A stretch of DNA of 64,000 nt, from assembly GCF_947172395.1 (NCBI RefSeq), contig NC_069090.1, forward strand, positions 10,422,226-10,486,225, given 5' to 3'. The translations under genes were made by a program, and so were the position numbers. Positions 52,001 to 63,388 of the stretch are shown here, one piece after another. The first letter of the stretch is position 1. Every line of letters starts with the position of its first letter. This DNA is from Bicyclus anynana (lineage: Eukaryota; Arthropoda; Insecta; Lepidoptera; Nymphalidae). The notes under the pieces were generated by a model. The model was not told where the DNA came from. It searched no databases and saw only the letters and a program-made list of their open reading frames with translations.

Positions 52001-53047
52001 CTTAAGGATGCTCCGGTTTTACAATGACACGTAAATAAATGATCTTTGCCGGATCTGAGGTTGCCGCTTAAATTCGACGATTTTCCGTGAAGAATAGCAT
52101 AATAAATGCATTATTCAATGATCATAAATCAAAATAAAAAAGGTTGCTGTTACTACTAAGAAACCAATTTTAAGTTTGTTTATTTTACGAGTGTCATACC
52201 TACTTAATATAACCGCTTCTTATTCGCATCGACAACGACTGTTTGAAATTGAAAGTCCAAGGTCAGACATAAAAAGTGGGGTTTATTATTAATATCGATA
52301 CAGAGAAACAAGTTCCTCGTACGCGCAATATAGGTTAAAGTGAAAGGGAAGTGTCTGGTCGAACGAAGGGTTGAAAGTCGAAATTAAAAATATAACTAGC
52401 TTACAAGCTTTAACAGCGCTTATACTCGTATGGCCTGAATTTAAAATAGCCAAGACACCGTTACTTGGTATATTCGGTAGTAGTATAAAATTAAATTGAA
52501 GTTATAAAAACTCGTGTTTATGTTTTGTATTTCCAATATAATTTTCTTTCGTATAAGTAAGCCTGTAATATTTGCCTGATATCCTAATTATTTTTTTTGT
52601 AATAAATGTATTAATTGCTAATTAAATTCAGTAGAATCTTGCAGTTGTCGTTGTCTATACTACTTTATTTATATAATATGCTCAGTGATTATTGTCAGTT
52701 AAGCAAACTAAAAAATAAGGAGTATTAAATATCTGACGTAAATACGTGTAACAAACAAAAAAAGGATTTCCATTAAAATTAGATATAAAAATGTGAAATT
52801 TAAACCGCAACTTTACTTATTGATTCTAAGTTATGATTCTGTATTTTCGTACCTAGTACAGTATTCTTTTTTATATACAAACTGAATTTACTATAATATT
52901 CAACATGAATGTATTTATTTCAGATACTGCTATTGTCGGAGTAACCTCTGCAACTCGTCACCCAACTCGAACCACGAAGGCTACACTGACATCATGGGCG
53001 TCATAATGGTGTTCAACCTCATGAAATACATTAACAGCCTTAGGTAG
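43054..53047 (+). CDS. Ly6/uPAR three-finger protein, secreted or membrane-tethered, complete
   Basis: Four exons, 43054-43105, 49724-49897, 51381-51537 and 52924-53047, join in phase (donors GTATTT, GTAAGT, GTAAAT; acceptors tttcag) and give 168 residues. Residues 1-22 are a signal peptide (MEQYLLAVAGLLSFIITGVS). The mature part opens LQCYQC, the hallmark start of insect Ly6 proteins, and ends SNLCN, the hallmark last loop. There are ten cysteines, as in a five-disulfide three-finger fold. NTT and NSS are potential N-glycosylation sites. The C-terminal tail (GVIMVFNLMKYINSLR) is only moderately hydrophobic, so GPI attachment is uncertain. Insect relatives act at junctions or as channel and receptor modulators; this member's role is unknown. 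The ATG context gccATGG is good. Intron 1 (6.6 kb) contains a CAP gene on the other strand. Confidence 0.87.
43258..43441 (+). repeat. Dispersed repeat of the 5092-5277 type in Ly6 intron 1
   Basis: 'gctgaagagtttgtttgttt', 'ctcaggaactactggtccga', ending 'gcggcgtcagctagta'. It lies just inside intron 1 of the Ly6 gene. Confidence 0.65.
44130..44400 (+). repeat. Dispersed repeat (copy B of 31540-31830)
   Basis: It matches copy A in 'cataaatatataatgtaagt', 'cagtggagtcgctaaattc' and 'tcactttttgcggtgatttt'. The start-like triplet region is altered ('atgtttcgttgtgtgttt'). It is in Ly6 intron 1. Confidence 0.5.
44950..45345 (+). repeat. Two adjacent dispersed repeat copies ('ctagcggacgcccgcgactt')
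   Basis: 44953-45130 and 45150-45345 share 'cgggataaaaagtagcctat' and 'atttcagctaaatcg'-like blocks, so the second is a partial tandem or nested copy of the first. They end about 230 bp from the stop of the CAP gene. Confidence 0.6.
45579..47610 (-). CDS. CAP/SCP-domain protein with long N-terminal extension and C-terminal membrane segment
   Basis: Two exons, 47610-46445 and 46362-45579, join through TG|T (donor GTAATT, acceptor tttctcag), giving 649 residues. Residues 1-18 are a signal peptide (MSLIIETLILLALITHSM). About 290 residues of low-similarity, D/N/T-rich extension follow. The CAP (CRISP, antigen 5, PR-1) domain starts near residue 300 with VVNTINTMRNHIANG and YDYDLEEMAQAWLRQC. It continues across the splice with TVQLIWAKTTKIGCAYG and VVCNFSPG, the usual CAP signature region in diverged form. 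Near the end, LIAIVASIVLFSLILYDLF is a likely transmembrane helix with a short basic tail, so the protein is probably a type I surface protein. The function is unknown; insect CAP proteins include venom, salivary and reproductive forms. It is entirely nested in Ly6 intron 1. Confidence 0.85.
48003..48308 (+). mobile_element. tRNA-headed SINE, full length (copy 6)
   Basis: It begins agccgtgatagccaagtgg, with the B box as 'ggaatcgaatccggtctgg', then the full body and 3' end 'gccgaatatagattgataatg'. It is in Ly6 intron 1, upstream of the CAP gene. Confidence 0.88.
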
Positions 53048-54669
53048 TATTTAGTACATAGTTACCGTTATTAGGAAATTTTCGGTAATTAGTACAATTT
53101 GTTTCGCCATGACTAGGTAATATATTTACTATAACTATGACTGTATTGAAAAGTGAAACATTGAAACTGTGTATTTCGGTTTTAAGACCTAAGCAACGTG
53201 GTTACATGAAAACTGTTACGCTGTGTTTATAACTAGTAAGTGAATATGTAGAATATTGATAGTAGCACCTTTTCGGAAGCTCATTATGAATAGCAAGTAA
53301 TTGGTTTATTTCTTCTATTTTTCGCGAAAAACCGACGAATTCAAGACCTCATCTACGAGTATTCGAGGATTCGTCAAATTTTCGTGGATAATAGCAAAAT
53401 AAATCAATTACGCACTAAATATGAAAAACTAAATACCTGAAAGAATTTAGATTAATCGGTTGAAGCTTACTATTGTGTTAGTGATAGAATTAATTAATTA
53501 GAAATGTAACTAATTTAAGTTGACTAAACTAAAAATTACTATGTGTATGTTGCGAATTGACTAAGTTTTCTTTAATTTACACTCAAGTTAGTGCTTACTT
53601 CGTCCCTATCTAACACCAGCCACTCACGATCAATAATTGTACTACCAAGTCTGCAGCTGGAATGTAAGGATATAAAAGTGAACAACTAAAATAATATCGA
53701 AACCATAGCCATGTTTTGATAATTTTGTCATTTTCTAATGCCTAAGCGCACTGTAGACTTGATGATGTACTTGATTGTATGTAGCCAGCTTAATGCTAAT
53801 TAACGTGGCAAGCTAAATCGGTCAACAAGCGCATGGCAACCAGCTGCGTACCTCATTAACTGAACAGCTTGTTGCCATGGGCAACGACTCATTTCAGCTT
53901 CATCCAACCGTTTCTTGTTATGTTCCGTCCGTATTTCGTAGTCTAGTTTTGAAATAAGAGAACCTCATCTATTTAATCCCTAAATCTGTTAAAACTATAC
54001 ATATCTAGATGAAGCATAGTTGGTTTAGTTTAAAAATATACATACAACTCTAAAAAATGGCTGTAATGATTATGATAGTTGATTTTTTGTATTTGTGTTC
54101 TGCTCTGCTGGAAAATTTTAGTAAAATATGAAATTATGGAATGTCTTTTTTGATAAATTCTGGATCACTTTCAGTCTAATACTACGCAAGGAAAGTTATC
54201 AAAGTTCCGGATAGGTCACACGGATGCGCTTGTCTTTAAACTATAAAGCAGAAAACCGAACATAGAACCTCCTATTTGGAAGTCGGTTAAAAATATAAAA
54301 CATTTGTAAACAGTTGCATGTTACAGAGTAGCCAGCTTACGTAGTTCTTGATGCAATCATTGCGTCCGCCAGTGAACACTGCTTTCGACTGTACTCGTAT
54401 TTATTGTATTGCAGTTAACGCTCTGAATTATCGCCAAAAGCGTAATACAATATACCTACCACTCGAAATCAAAGTTACGTCATTTTTAATCGTACCTACG
54501 AACTTGTTTGTAATCAGAGATTTATTTGGATCTGTTTGTTTGGAACTAATTAGCAGAATCCCGTTGTTTCATTGTCCGACCTTTTGTGCATTTCTTATGT
54601 CTATGTTACTCCCTAATAATAAAGCTTGCAATTGATGAAAAAAAAAATCAATAGGTCCATTAGTTTTAA

Positions 54670-54937
54670 GGTGCTGTTAGACATGAGCATTCACTTGTAA
54701 TGAGCATTCGTGCGAATGTTACATCACAGAAAAATACGAAAGCATTTTAGCGAGCATTCTAGCAAGCAGATTTGCGTGGTACGGAAATATCGAATAGAGC
54801 GTTCGCTAGAATTTTCATGATGTTCGTAGCAATATTTGGCTCTATGCTTGGCTCGGCTCGTTGTTCAGTTCGATAAATATAAAACGGCGAATGCTCGATG
54901 CTCTGTTTCAAGTGAATTCTCAAATCTAGCAGCACCT
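54670..54937. mobile_element. MITE, 268 bp, TTA target duplication
   Basis: The terminal inverted repeats are AGGTGCTGTTAGACATGAG and following bases at 54670-54698 against 54909-54937 (…ATCTAGCAGCACCT), with a few mismatches over 29 bp. TTA flanks both ends (54667-54669, 54938-54940). The interior repeats 'gagcattcg/gcgaatg' motifs. The duplication size fits PIF/Harbinger-like elements. Confidence 0.82.
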
Positions 54938-57900
54938 TTAGAGCCTATTCAACGCAAACAAACAATCAAATGTTTTTTCCTTATATCCTATAGTAATATT
55001 ATAAAGCAAAGTTTTGTAGGTAATCTCTATATCAGCTGAATCGAGTTCTTTTACCTATTTTAGTGAATCCGCGGGCGTCGGCTAGTATTATATATACCAT
55101 AGTATATTCTATAGAAAATATTATAGTCCTAGCAACATCCCACGTTTAACCCGCTTTTCGCGTAGATCCAGTTCCTTTTGTATCTTAAGATAAAAATCTG
55201 TCTATCTATTTGCCATTAATTTTTATTCAGCCGTTCGGCAGTTATAAATTGTATTACGATTACGAGTACGATTACTTACATGTTTGCCATATTTCCTTAT
55301 AAGGCAATTATGAAGAAAAAAAAAGGTTAAATAGGTTTGCATTGAATAGGAACTTGTGTTATTGGCGATACCTACTACGGATATTGGCGTCATTTGGCTG
55401 TACAGATTTGAATTTAGTTTTTTATAGATGAGTTTCATATAGGATCATTGCAAATAAATGAGCTTCTTATCATTAAGATCACTGAATATATTTAATGATC
55501 ATAAGATCTTTTCACTTACGTAATTTGTGTTCTTAGTTTGGCATTGCAAAATAACCTTCATATTTTAGTTCTTAAATTAAGTATACTTCCTTCATATTTC
55601 GTTTCTTAAATTAAGTATACTTAGTGTGATGTAAGACATTGAAAAGTCATTAATTATATTATATGTTTTGTAATAATTAAGTTGGCAAGCGAATATGTGA
55701 TATTGCATTAGTCCTTAGGTAATTTTAAAATGATTTAGCTCCTATTTACAATAAATTATGTATCATATTTTCACTCATCATTCCACTAAGATTCCAAAAA
55801 AAATTTTGTAATTTATGGATCTGTCTATGGTTTATTTTTATTAAATTAGTAATTAGAGAATAAGATTATCAGTGCCTTAGCAAAATGTATATAACTACGC
55901 ACTATGGAAAAGGATGTATGCGTGATATTATGTCTACTTTTTATTATAGTTTTCATTATTAATTATAATCTCTTTTTTAACTACGATGTGAATGTTTTAA
56001 TTTTCATTTGAAAAACAATTTCTGTAGCAGTTTATTATAGAGGTGGATTTACGCTACACCTTCTAGTATAGTATTTTTTTCACCAAATCAAACATGTTAC
56101 GCAGGGTCTGCTAGGTTATTTGCTAACTCGGTATCTATCAGATTATATAGTCAACCGAGGATGATTCACACTAGTACGTTTTACATTGCAATTATATTAA
56201 GTGATACAATAAATATATATTTCGTAGCACTATGTAGCTACGTGTCTATGGACACGATTAAATAACTTACAAATTTATTGGGAATTTCAATCGGGAATGC
56301 AATCGGACTTTCCGTGCTTACCCCACGTTCATGGGTACCTACCTAGTTACCTACCGGTTAATTAAACTGTCAGAATACAGACAAACTCTATCTATGTCAA
56401 GTTTTACGTAGATTGCGTCTTTACCAAACGTAAGATCGCAATGAAGCGGCAAATCGCATTTAAATAAATAAATAAATTTTATCATTTATTATTATATTCA
56501 TAAAATTAGCATATATATTATGTCGTGATAATCAACCATTATAATTAAGTATTATTGTTTATTGAAGGTGTAGCGTTAACCATTGTTATAATAACTGCGT
56601 ATTTTTTAAAGAGTAATTACTACTACAAGAACTAATAAAAACATACCAAGCGAATACTAGACTTATTTCCTTAACTCCTTAGAGAGCCTACAGTGAAGAC
56701 AGAGATAGTTAAGACAACAGATTAAAATACATCGCAGGTAAATACATTCCCATTTACTGAGCAGGAATTTGCTTAATTAGCTTATCCCAGCATTTCACAC
56801 GGAATTTAAATAGCCCGCCATCAATTTGAAAAGTGCTATATTATGAGTAATTCAGACATTCACACTAATTCCGAACGCCACTTAAATGTCTAATTGTCTA
56901 GCTATGCAAAGCAGTGCTTAAGAAGCAAGATTTTCCTGAACAAGGGTAAGGAGTCAGGACCTGTGTCCTGTGAGTCAGGTAGGTATAAGGGTAGAGGCTA
57001 GAGAGTCGCTTTGGTTTGCGTTTCTATTTCGTGTAACTTATTTAGGTACCTAACCTAATACCTATCTTGACCTAAATGGAAAATTATTACCTTTTAAATG
57101 AAGGAACATCGAAATAATTGAAACCAGCGAGTGGCGTGACATTCGTGTAGGCACGAAAAGTGACGCTCCCATGTAAAAATCAATATTGTTATGTCAAGGT
57201 TAATAATAAACCGGATATTTTTTTTAATAAAACTACCACAAAACTAAGAAGCTCTAAAGTAGATATTAATGTCAATTTTCCAAGATATTTTTTATTTTGA
57301 ATTTATGCAAATATCTAGACATTTAATTTCAATCATTTGAGGAGAACAATCGTATTTAAACATAGCAAGCGAAAAACACGACTCACGAAATGATGCCTTC
57401 AGTAGCGAATTTACCAGCAGACCAAGTAGGCTGGAGCCTAATAGGCAGATTTTAGGGGGCCGCAAATTTGAGTCAAAAATTTTCGTCTTACAGAAATAAA
57501 GAAAAACATGATTTGCATAGAGAATACAAGGCTTGGTTTTTGTGAAACTCTAACGTCTGCATTGTTACAGAGCACCAGCACCTGTAGGTTTATGAACAAT
57601 TACTAATACCCTCTGTAAAATATATATTACATGCAGGTACTATGTACCTACTTATAGCCTACTGGCGTCAAATTTGTAAATCCTCTTCTGGATGGCTGGT
57701 GACTCAGTCTCATATGCCTGTTGACAATTAGGTATATACCAAATACCCATATCTTTTAGATTTTCGATATTTATTTACTGGCGGACACACAAGTCTTCGA
57801 CACTTCCACGCTTGTACGACTGTACATATATGTTTTCTGTGACGGTGCTACGTCAACTCCATAACATCAATGCCTTCGCCTTAATGAGTTACGAGAGCAA

Positions 57901-57947
57901 AGGTTCTACTGATCATTTCTGCGAGGCAAAAAAAGGGTTGTGATATA

Positions 57948-58258
57948 AGCCGTGATAGCCTAGTGAGTGTGTCCTCTGTTTTCGATTCGAAAGGCGTATG
58001 TTCAAATCCGGTCAAGGACCTCCAACTTTTCAGTTATGTGCATTTTAAGAAATTAAATATCACGTGTCTTTAACGGTGAAGGAAAACATCGCGAGGAAAG
58101 ATGCACACCTGAGAGTTTTCTATATTGTCTACGTGTGTGAAGTCTGCCATCACATTGGGCCAGCGTGGTAAACTATTATCCTAACCCCTCTCATTCTGAG
58201 AAGACACTCGTGCTTAACAGTGAGCGAATATGTGTTGTTAATGATGATGATGATGATG
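57948..58258 (+). mobile_element. tRNA-headed SINE (copy 7), diverged
   Basis: It starts agccgtgatagcctagtga, with a degraded B box ('gttcaaatccggtcaagg') and 3' end 'gagcgaatatgtgttgttaatg', followed by an 'atg' microsatellite of six units. It is the most diverged long copy. Confidence 0.82.
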
Positions 58259-58896
58259 ACATTCAGTTAATGCCCAAAAACTTCAAGACATTAACAATCA
58301 TTGAATAGCAATGTTATGTTGATCTGTGAAATGTATTGATATATGTATTTAGTAAAGATAATGTTAAATAAATATTATACCAAGAGACATGTTTAATTAT
58401 TACATTGTAACCACGCAGATAAACGCGTGTGCCATATAAAAATTGCCAGATCATATTATTGTACGCATTTTATCACCAGGAGTAAAGGATGTGGCGTTGA
58501 TATCGAGTGCAATGCTTTGTAACAAGTGGATATATAGTGAATAAAAAACCTAGACGATTGCTATAGCGAATATTTTATGTACCTATGATTACATCACAAT
58601 CATCACCGCATTTCTTACTATCTACTACAGGGCCAGAGCTCCTTTTTTACCAGGGCTCCTAAAGGAGGCGATATGGATCTTAGACCCACCACACTGCTCC
58701 GATGCGGATTGGTGGACTCAGTGTGATAATGTCTCAAAACGGCAGACGTCTACCGATCCTGACTGACTTAAGGACTTATTTTATCTACCGTAATCAGTGG
58801 ACGCCTACCATTAACGACCACTATCAGATTTTAATGACAACTAGCGGACCTTAGCGGAGCTTCGCTTTGTCTTATGTGCACTTCTTTCCTATCCCT

Positions 58897-58957
58897 ACCC
58901 TACACTACCCTACACTACCCTACACTACCCTACCCTAACCCCTACCCAACCCTACCA
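58897..58957. repeat. CCCTACACTA minisatellite
   Basis: Three full 'accctacact' units flanked by irregular 'ccctac' and 'ccctaaccc' variants. It is a short local expansion. Confidence 0.8.
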
Positions 58958-59164
58958 GTGTGAATAGGTGAGCCCGTTCTTGAGTTATAAAATTACAACG
59001 AAAGGAGGCATTGATTTTTATACAATTTTTATTTTTATATATAGATTTATTTTTATATATAGACGACCGGGCTTAAGCTAGGCGTCCACTGATCCGCATC
59101 AAACGAATTTTAGTATTCTTTGCATAGAAATTTGCGCCCACTGCGAAAGTTTCCTATGAAAAAA

Positions 59165-59245
59165 GAAAAGATCCAGTATTCGCCCGAACAAGGATTCGAA
59201 CCCAGGACCTCAGCCACAAGCAAAACGAGGCAGTCACACAAAATA
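59165..59245 (-). repeat. tRNA-derived repeat remnant
   Basis: 'aaggattcgaacccaggacc' is a T-arm/B-box complement, but no complete cloverleaf with an acceptor stem can be formed from the sequence around it. It is probably the head of another SINE family. Confidence 0.4.
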
Positions 59246-60088
59246 GAAAATGTTTTTAATTTTATGTAAGCACACGAATGTTAAATAACAAATAACAATA
59301 GAGAGCTCGAACACCTAAAAATAATCTGTAGCGAAAAAAAAACAGTACTCAGTGAATCTATTTAAGTATTTCTACTAATTTAATTGAGCCAACTAGCACC
59401 TGCCCAGTGTGTCACTAGAAAGAATCATTTAGAAATCTCAGAACGCATAACGGAACTACGAAAACTATTCCGTATTCGTCAATAATTATCATTCTATTAA
59501 CACAAATCGTGAAATGACCAGTGATACTTATCCACAAAATGTAGAGTGAGAAGTGGTTAAGTAAATACAATAAAAACTATAGTTTTCGTGCTTGAGATGT
59601 GATATTATCAGCGTATCATAGAAGGTTGATAAAAAGCGAAACAATAAAAAACGAGATCCATAACTACTTGTAAGTCGTATCAATACATATAAAAAATGAG
59701 GTTTCTGTTTGTGATTTCAAGATAAATTTGTTCTGAAGTGATTCTACACGACATTAAACCATTAAACCACAATCAAGTTTTGCTAATTTTTTGTCTGTCT
59801 GTCTGTTTGTTCAGGCTAATCTGTGGAATGGCTGAACCGATTTTAATATCACATTCACTAGAAGGCAGCTGAGCAACATATACAATACAAATACAAATAC
59901 AAATAGCCTTTATTACTGATAAGATACATTTCATAATTATTATTAGTATTTTACATTTCATTATAATCATCATCATAATTTATAATTTAGCAAAGTAATA
60001 CCCATAATGTAATTAATACTTATTTCATGCATTTAATTTTGAAGTTATTAATATTATTTTATATAGTTATTTTATAAATCAATTTATT

Positions 60089-63000
60089 CTACTCTTCGAC
60101 ATCGGTATCAGAATTATCAATTTGCCTTTTGGCATAGGCCTCCCCTAGGCTTTTCCATGTATCTCTGTTTGCAGCTTTTCTTTGCCATGTTGTTCCAGCT
60201 ACCTTTCTGATATCGTCCTCCCATCTTATTTTTTGTCGTCCTTTCTTCCTTTTTCCATCTCGAGGGTACCATTCAGTAACGTTCTTTGTCCATTTTTCCT
60301 TTTTATTTCTTATCATGTGGCCCACCCAATTCCATTTAAGCTTTTTCACTGTGTAAGTGACATCTGTGACTTTTGTCTTACTTCTTATATTTTTAAGTTT
60401 AATTTTATCTTTTAACTTGAAGTTTAGAATGCTTCTCTCCATTTTGTTCTGACACACTCTGAGTGCTCCACCCTGCTTGCTAGTAAGGGCCCAGGTTTGT
60501 GCTCCGTAGGTTAAACATGGTAATATGCAGGAGTTGAACACTGTAGTCTTGTCTTTAAGGGGTATCTGTGGGTTCTTCATTACTTCCTTTAAAGACCAGA
60601 ATCTTTTCCAAGCTTTATTTATTCTGATGTTTATTTCTTTCTGCATTTGGTTTTCTGGTGCAATGATTTGCCCTAAGTATGTATATTCATCAACATATTC
60701 TATTTGATGTAGGTTTAATAAAATGGGTGTTTTAGTATTGTTTGTCATTAGTTTGGTTTTATCTAAATTCATAGTCAGACCCACATTTTTGCTTTCTCTT
60801 TCTAATTGCTGTAGCATAGTTTTTAAGCCTTCTTGGTTTTCGTTAATCACAATCAGGTCGTCTGCGAATCTAAGGTGGTTAAGCTTTTCGCCATTTACAT
60901 TTATTCCAAATTCAGTCCAATTAATTTTTTTAAATATATACTCTAATACAGCCGAGAATAACTTTGGTGAAAGGGGGTCGCCTTGCCGTACTCCTTTTTT
61001 TATTTTGAAGGCAGCACCTTTCCTTTCAGTTTGAATTTTTGCAGTTGAGTCCTTGTATATGTTTTTTATTATTCTGATATATTTTGGATGTACTCCTTGA
61101 GAGTTTAAAGCGTCCCAAATATGTGCATGTGTTAAAGAATCGAATGCCTTACTGTAATCTACAAATGCCAAATAGTAAGTTTTCCCGTATTCATTGCTTT
61201 TTTGGATAATTTGTTTTATGACATGAATATGGTCCATTGTAGAGAAGTCGCTTCGGAATCCAGCCTGTTCTCTCGGTTGATTTTCGTCCAATACTGAGCT
61301 AATTCTGTTCAATATTATCTTCGCAAATACTTTATATAAATTGGAGATCAGGCTGATTGGCCTGTAGTTGTTTATTTCTGCCTTGTCGCCTTTCTTATGG
61401 AGCAATATTATGGTTGACGATGTCCATTGTTGTGGTATTATTTCTTTAGATATTATTTCGTTGTATTTATATGTTATATCTTTAATTATGTAGTCTAGGC
61501 ACCCTTTTAGAATTTCATTTGTTATCCCATCATCTCCAGGAGCTTTGTAGTTTTTCTGGGACAATATTGCGGTTCTTACTTCGGCTTCTAATATAGGGAG
61601 AATATCTTCTTCGTCATTTCCTTGTAAATATTGAGTGTTTTTGTAGTCTACATCATCGTACAGTTTGCTATAAAATGTTGTTGCTATTTCCATAATTTCA
61701 GGTCGTTTTGTTTCTTTCCTGTCAGATGGCTTGCTTTTGATGTACGGAATCCAACAGGTATTCTCTCTCAATTCTTTCAGGGCTTTCTTTATTCCTCCCG
61801 ATTTTTCGATGTGGTATTGGATAGATCTATTTCTAATCTGTTTCCTATGTGACCTAATTTTTTCATTTATTTGTTTGCTTAGCTGCGTTATTTGTGATCT
61901 ATTTTGTTTTCTATTTCCCAATAGAGTTTTCCTGGCGTCAATGAGATGTCTGGCTTCCTGACCAATCTTATCTCTGTTGTTTTTCGAGATATGTAGTTTT
62001 CTAGAAACTTTTTGAAGCGCTTCCTCTAGTATATTATATTTTTCTTGTATACTTTCCTTCTTGTTGTAATTCAGAAAATTATCTTTCCATGTTACAAACA
62101 AGTTTTCTGGAACGGGGAGTGGAATTTGATGTGGTGTACTTCCTTTCTTGGTGTACTGTCTTCTCTTCTTTACCTCATTTATGTAGATTGCTCCTCTTAC
62201 CATTCGGTGGTTTGTGTTGAAATTTAACTTATTAATTATGTTTATATCTTTGAAGAATTGTGGTTTATTAGATAACAGGAAATCTATTTCATTCTTCACA
62301 TTTCCATCAGGAGACATCCAGGTCCATTTTTTATTTTTGTTTTTCTTATAAAAGCTATTTAGGATCTTTAGGTTATGTGCCTGGGCTAGACGTACTAGTC
62401 TTTGACCGTTATTATTTCTTTTTCCAGTGCTGAATCGACCTAGTATACTGTCTTCGTTTGTTAGTCTCTCACCTATCTGTCCATTGAAGTCCCCCATCAG
62501 GACAATTGCTTTGTGTGCACCTGCGAGGGTCCTTTCCAGGTTTTCGTAGAAGTTATCTTTTACGTCCTTAGATGCTACCTCTGTAGGTGCATATATTTGG
62601 ATTATTGATATAGTTTCATACCCAGGCAGGTTAATATTTAGTTGTGCAATTCTTTCTGATATTCCAACGAAGGACTGTATATATTCACTGTAGCTTTTTT
62701 TAATAATGAAGCCGACACCGTGTAGGCCTGGTGTGTTTCCTATATGATAGAAAATGAAGTTTTCATGCTGTTCAATTTTTTCGCCCATTCTCCTCACTTC
62801 GCTTAGGCCAATAATGTCCCAATTTATAAAACCCAAGGCATATTCCAGTTCTTGTAGGGATTCGTCTGTTCTTAGGGTCCTGGTGTTAAGAGTTGAAATG
62901 TAAATGCTTTTTCTCTTATCTTGACTACATATTTTTCCTTTTTTATTGGTTTCATGTATAGTGTCGTGTTCGTTTGTGTTTTGCTTTTTAGGGGGGGGTG

Positions 63001-63121
63001 ATCCTAGGGGGTTTTGGTCTCTTGCCCCACGGTGACCAGCCGGGTTGGGGTGCTTTTTCTTTTCCAGATGGTTTTTGTTTATTGTTGTTGCGTTTGTCCG
63101 GTTACCGATGCCTCGAGATTC
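60089..63121 (-). CDS. LINE ORF2: AP-endonuclease and reverse transcriptase
   Basis: The frame is open from just after a TAG at 63122-63124 to the TAA at 60089. The first in-frame ATG lies in EVRRM (about 62785), inside the endonuclease, so the true start is not an ordinary AUG upstream of the domain. Endonuclease words are seen in order: STLNTRTLRTDESLQELEYA, WDIIGLSEVRR, IIQIYAPTE, VLMGDFNGQIG, NEIDFLLSN and NHRMVRG. RT motifs are FVDYSKAFDSL (A), GVRQGDPLSPKLFSAVLEYI (B) and LRFADDLIVI (C). The C-terminus has WVGHMIRNKKEKW and RWEDDIRKVAGTTW. No internal stop is seen, so the catalytic parts look intact. The 5' boundary given is the limit of the open frame. Confidence 0.87.
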   Translation of the reverse strand, partial: ESRGIGNRTNATTINKNHLEKKKHPNPAGHRGARDQNPLGSPPPKKQNTNEHDTIHETNKKGKICSQDKRKSIYISTLNTRTLRTDESLQELEYALGFINWDIIGLSEVRRMGEKIEQHENFIFYHIGNTPGLHGVGFIIKKSYSEYIQSFVGISERIAQLNINLPGYETISIIQIYAPTEVASKDVKDNFYENLERTLAGAHKAIVLMGDFNGQIGERLTNEDSILGRFSTGKRNNNGQRLVRLAQAHNLKILNSFYKKNKNKKWTWMSPDGNVKNEIDFLLSNKPQFFKDINIINKLNFNTNHRMVRGAIYINEVKKRRQYTKKGSTPHQIPLPVPENLFVTWKDNFLNYNKKESIQEKYNILEEALQKVSRKLHISKNNRDKIGQEARHLIDARKTLLGNRKQNRSQITQLSKQINEKIRSHRKQIRNRSIQYHIEKSGGIKKALKELRENTCWIPYIKSKPSDRKETKRPEIMEIATTFYSKLYDDVDYKNTQYLQGNDEEDILPILEAEVRTAILSQKNYKAPGDDGITNEILKGCLDYIIKDITYKYNEIISKEIIPQQWTSSTIILLHKKGDKAEINNYRPISLISNLYKVFAKIILNRISSVLDENQPREQAGFRSDFSTMDHIHVIKQIIQKSNEYGKTYYLAFVDYSKAFDSLTHAHIWDALNSQGVHPKYIRIIKNIYKDSTAKIQTERKGAAFKIKKGVRQGDPLSPKLFSAVLEYIFKKINWTEFGINVNGEKLNHLRFADDLIVINENQEGLKTMLQQLERESKNVGLTMNLDKTKLMTNNTKTPILLNLHQIEYVDEYTYLGQIIAPENQMQKEINIRINKAWKRFWSLKEVMKNPQIPLKDKTTVFNSCILPCLTYGAQTWALTSKQGGALRVCQNKMERSILNFKLKDKIKLKNIRSKTKVTDVTYTVKKLKWNWVGHMIRNKKEKWTKNVTEWYPRDGKRKKGRQKIRWEDDIRKVAGTTWQRKAANRDTWKSLGEAYAKRQIDNSDTDVEE

Positions 63122-63388
63122 CTATGCTTTTGGTTTACTTGTTTCTGTGAGAGAGTGGGATCTAGACCTCATATATGCGAATGGGTCAGTTCTGTGGAGT
63201 TTTGCAGGAGCTATTATGTTTTTGGCGTTACCTCCTGACCCGCTTTGACTTTGTTCTGTCGGTGATAAAGTGTTCTCCCTTTTTCTTTTTTCGTTTCCTT
63301 TTTGTTTTATTACAATTTTGTTATTTTTAATGTATGCATCGTTTCCTTTTTCCTTCTCTTGGTGTAATTCTTGTTGTAATTCTCTGCG

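Larger units (their letters stand above)
53048..59883. other. Gene-poor 3' flank of the Ly6 gene
   Basis: AATAAA at 53398-53403 is a possible polyadenylation signal for the Ly6 gene. I see no gene between there and the LINE at 59884. Recognisable items are the MITE at 54670, the SINE at 57948, a minisatellite at 58897 and small repeat fragments (for example 54970-55090 and 58600-58760). Confidence 0.5.

Noticed and set aside
51637..52005. 122-codon plus-strand ORF (hydrophobic) in Ly6 intron 3
   Set aside because: Its sequence resembles a decayed reverse-oriented LINE segment ('tctccctt', 'ctacgattcttgtacatctc') and shows no splice links.
58897..58957. Telomere-like CCCTAA sequence
   Set aside because: The repeat unit is CCCTACACTA and not the insect TTAGG type; it is a short local minisatellite.
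60182..62227. Plus-strand ORFs rich in F, S and L
   Set aside because: They are antisense shadows of the LINE ORF2 frame.
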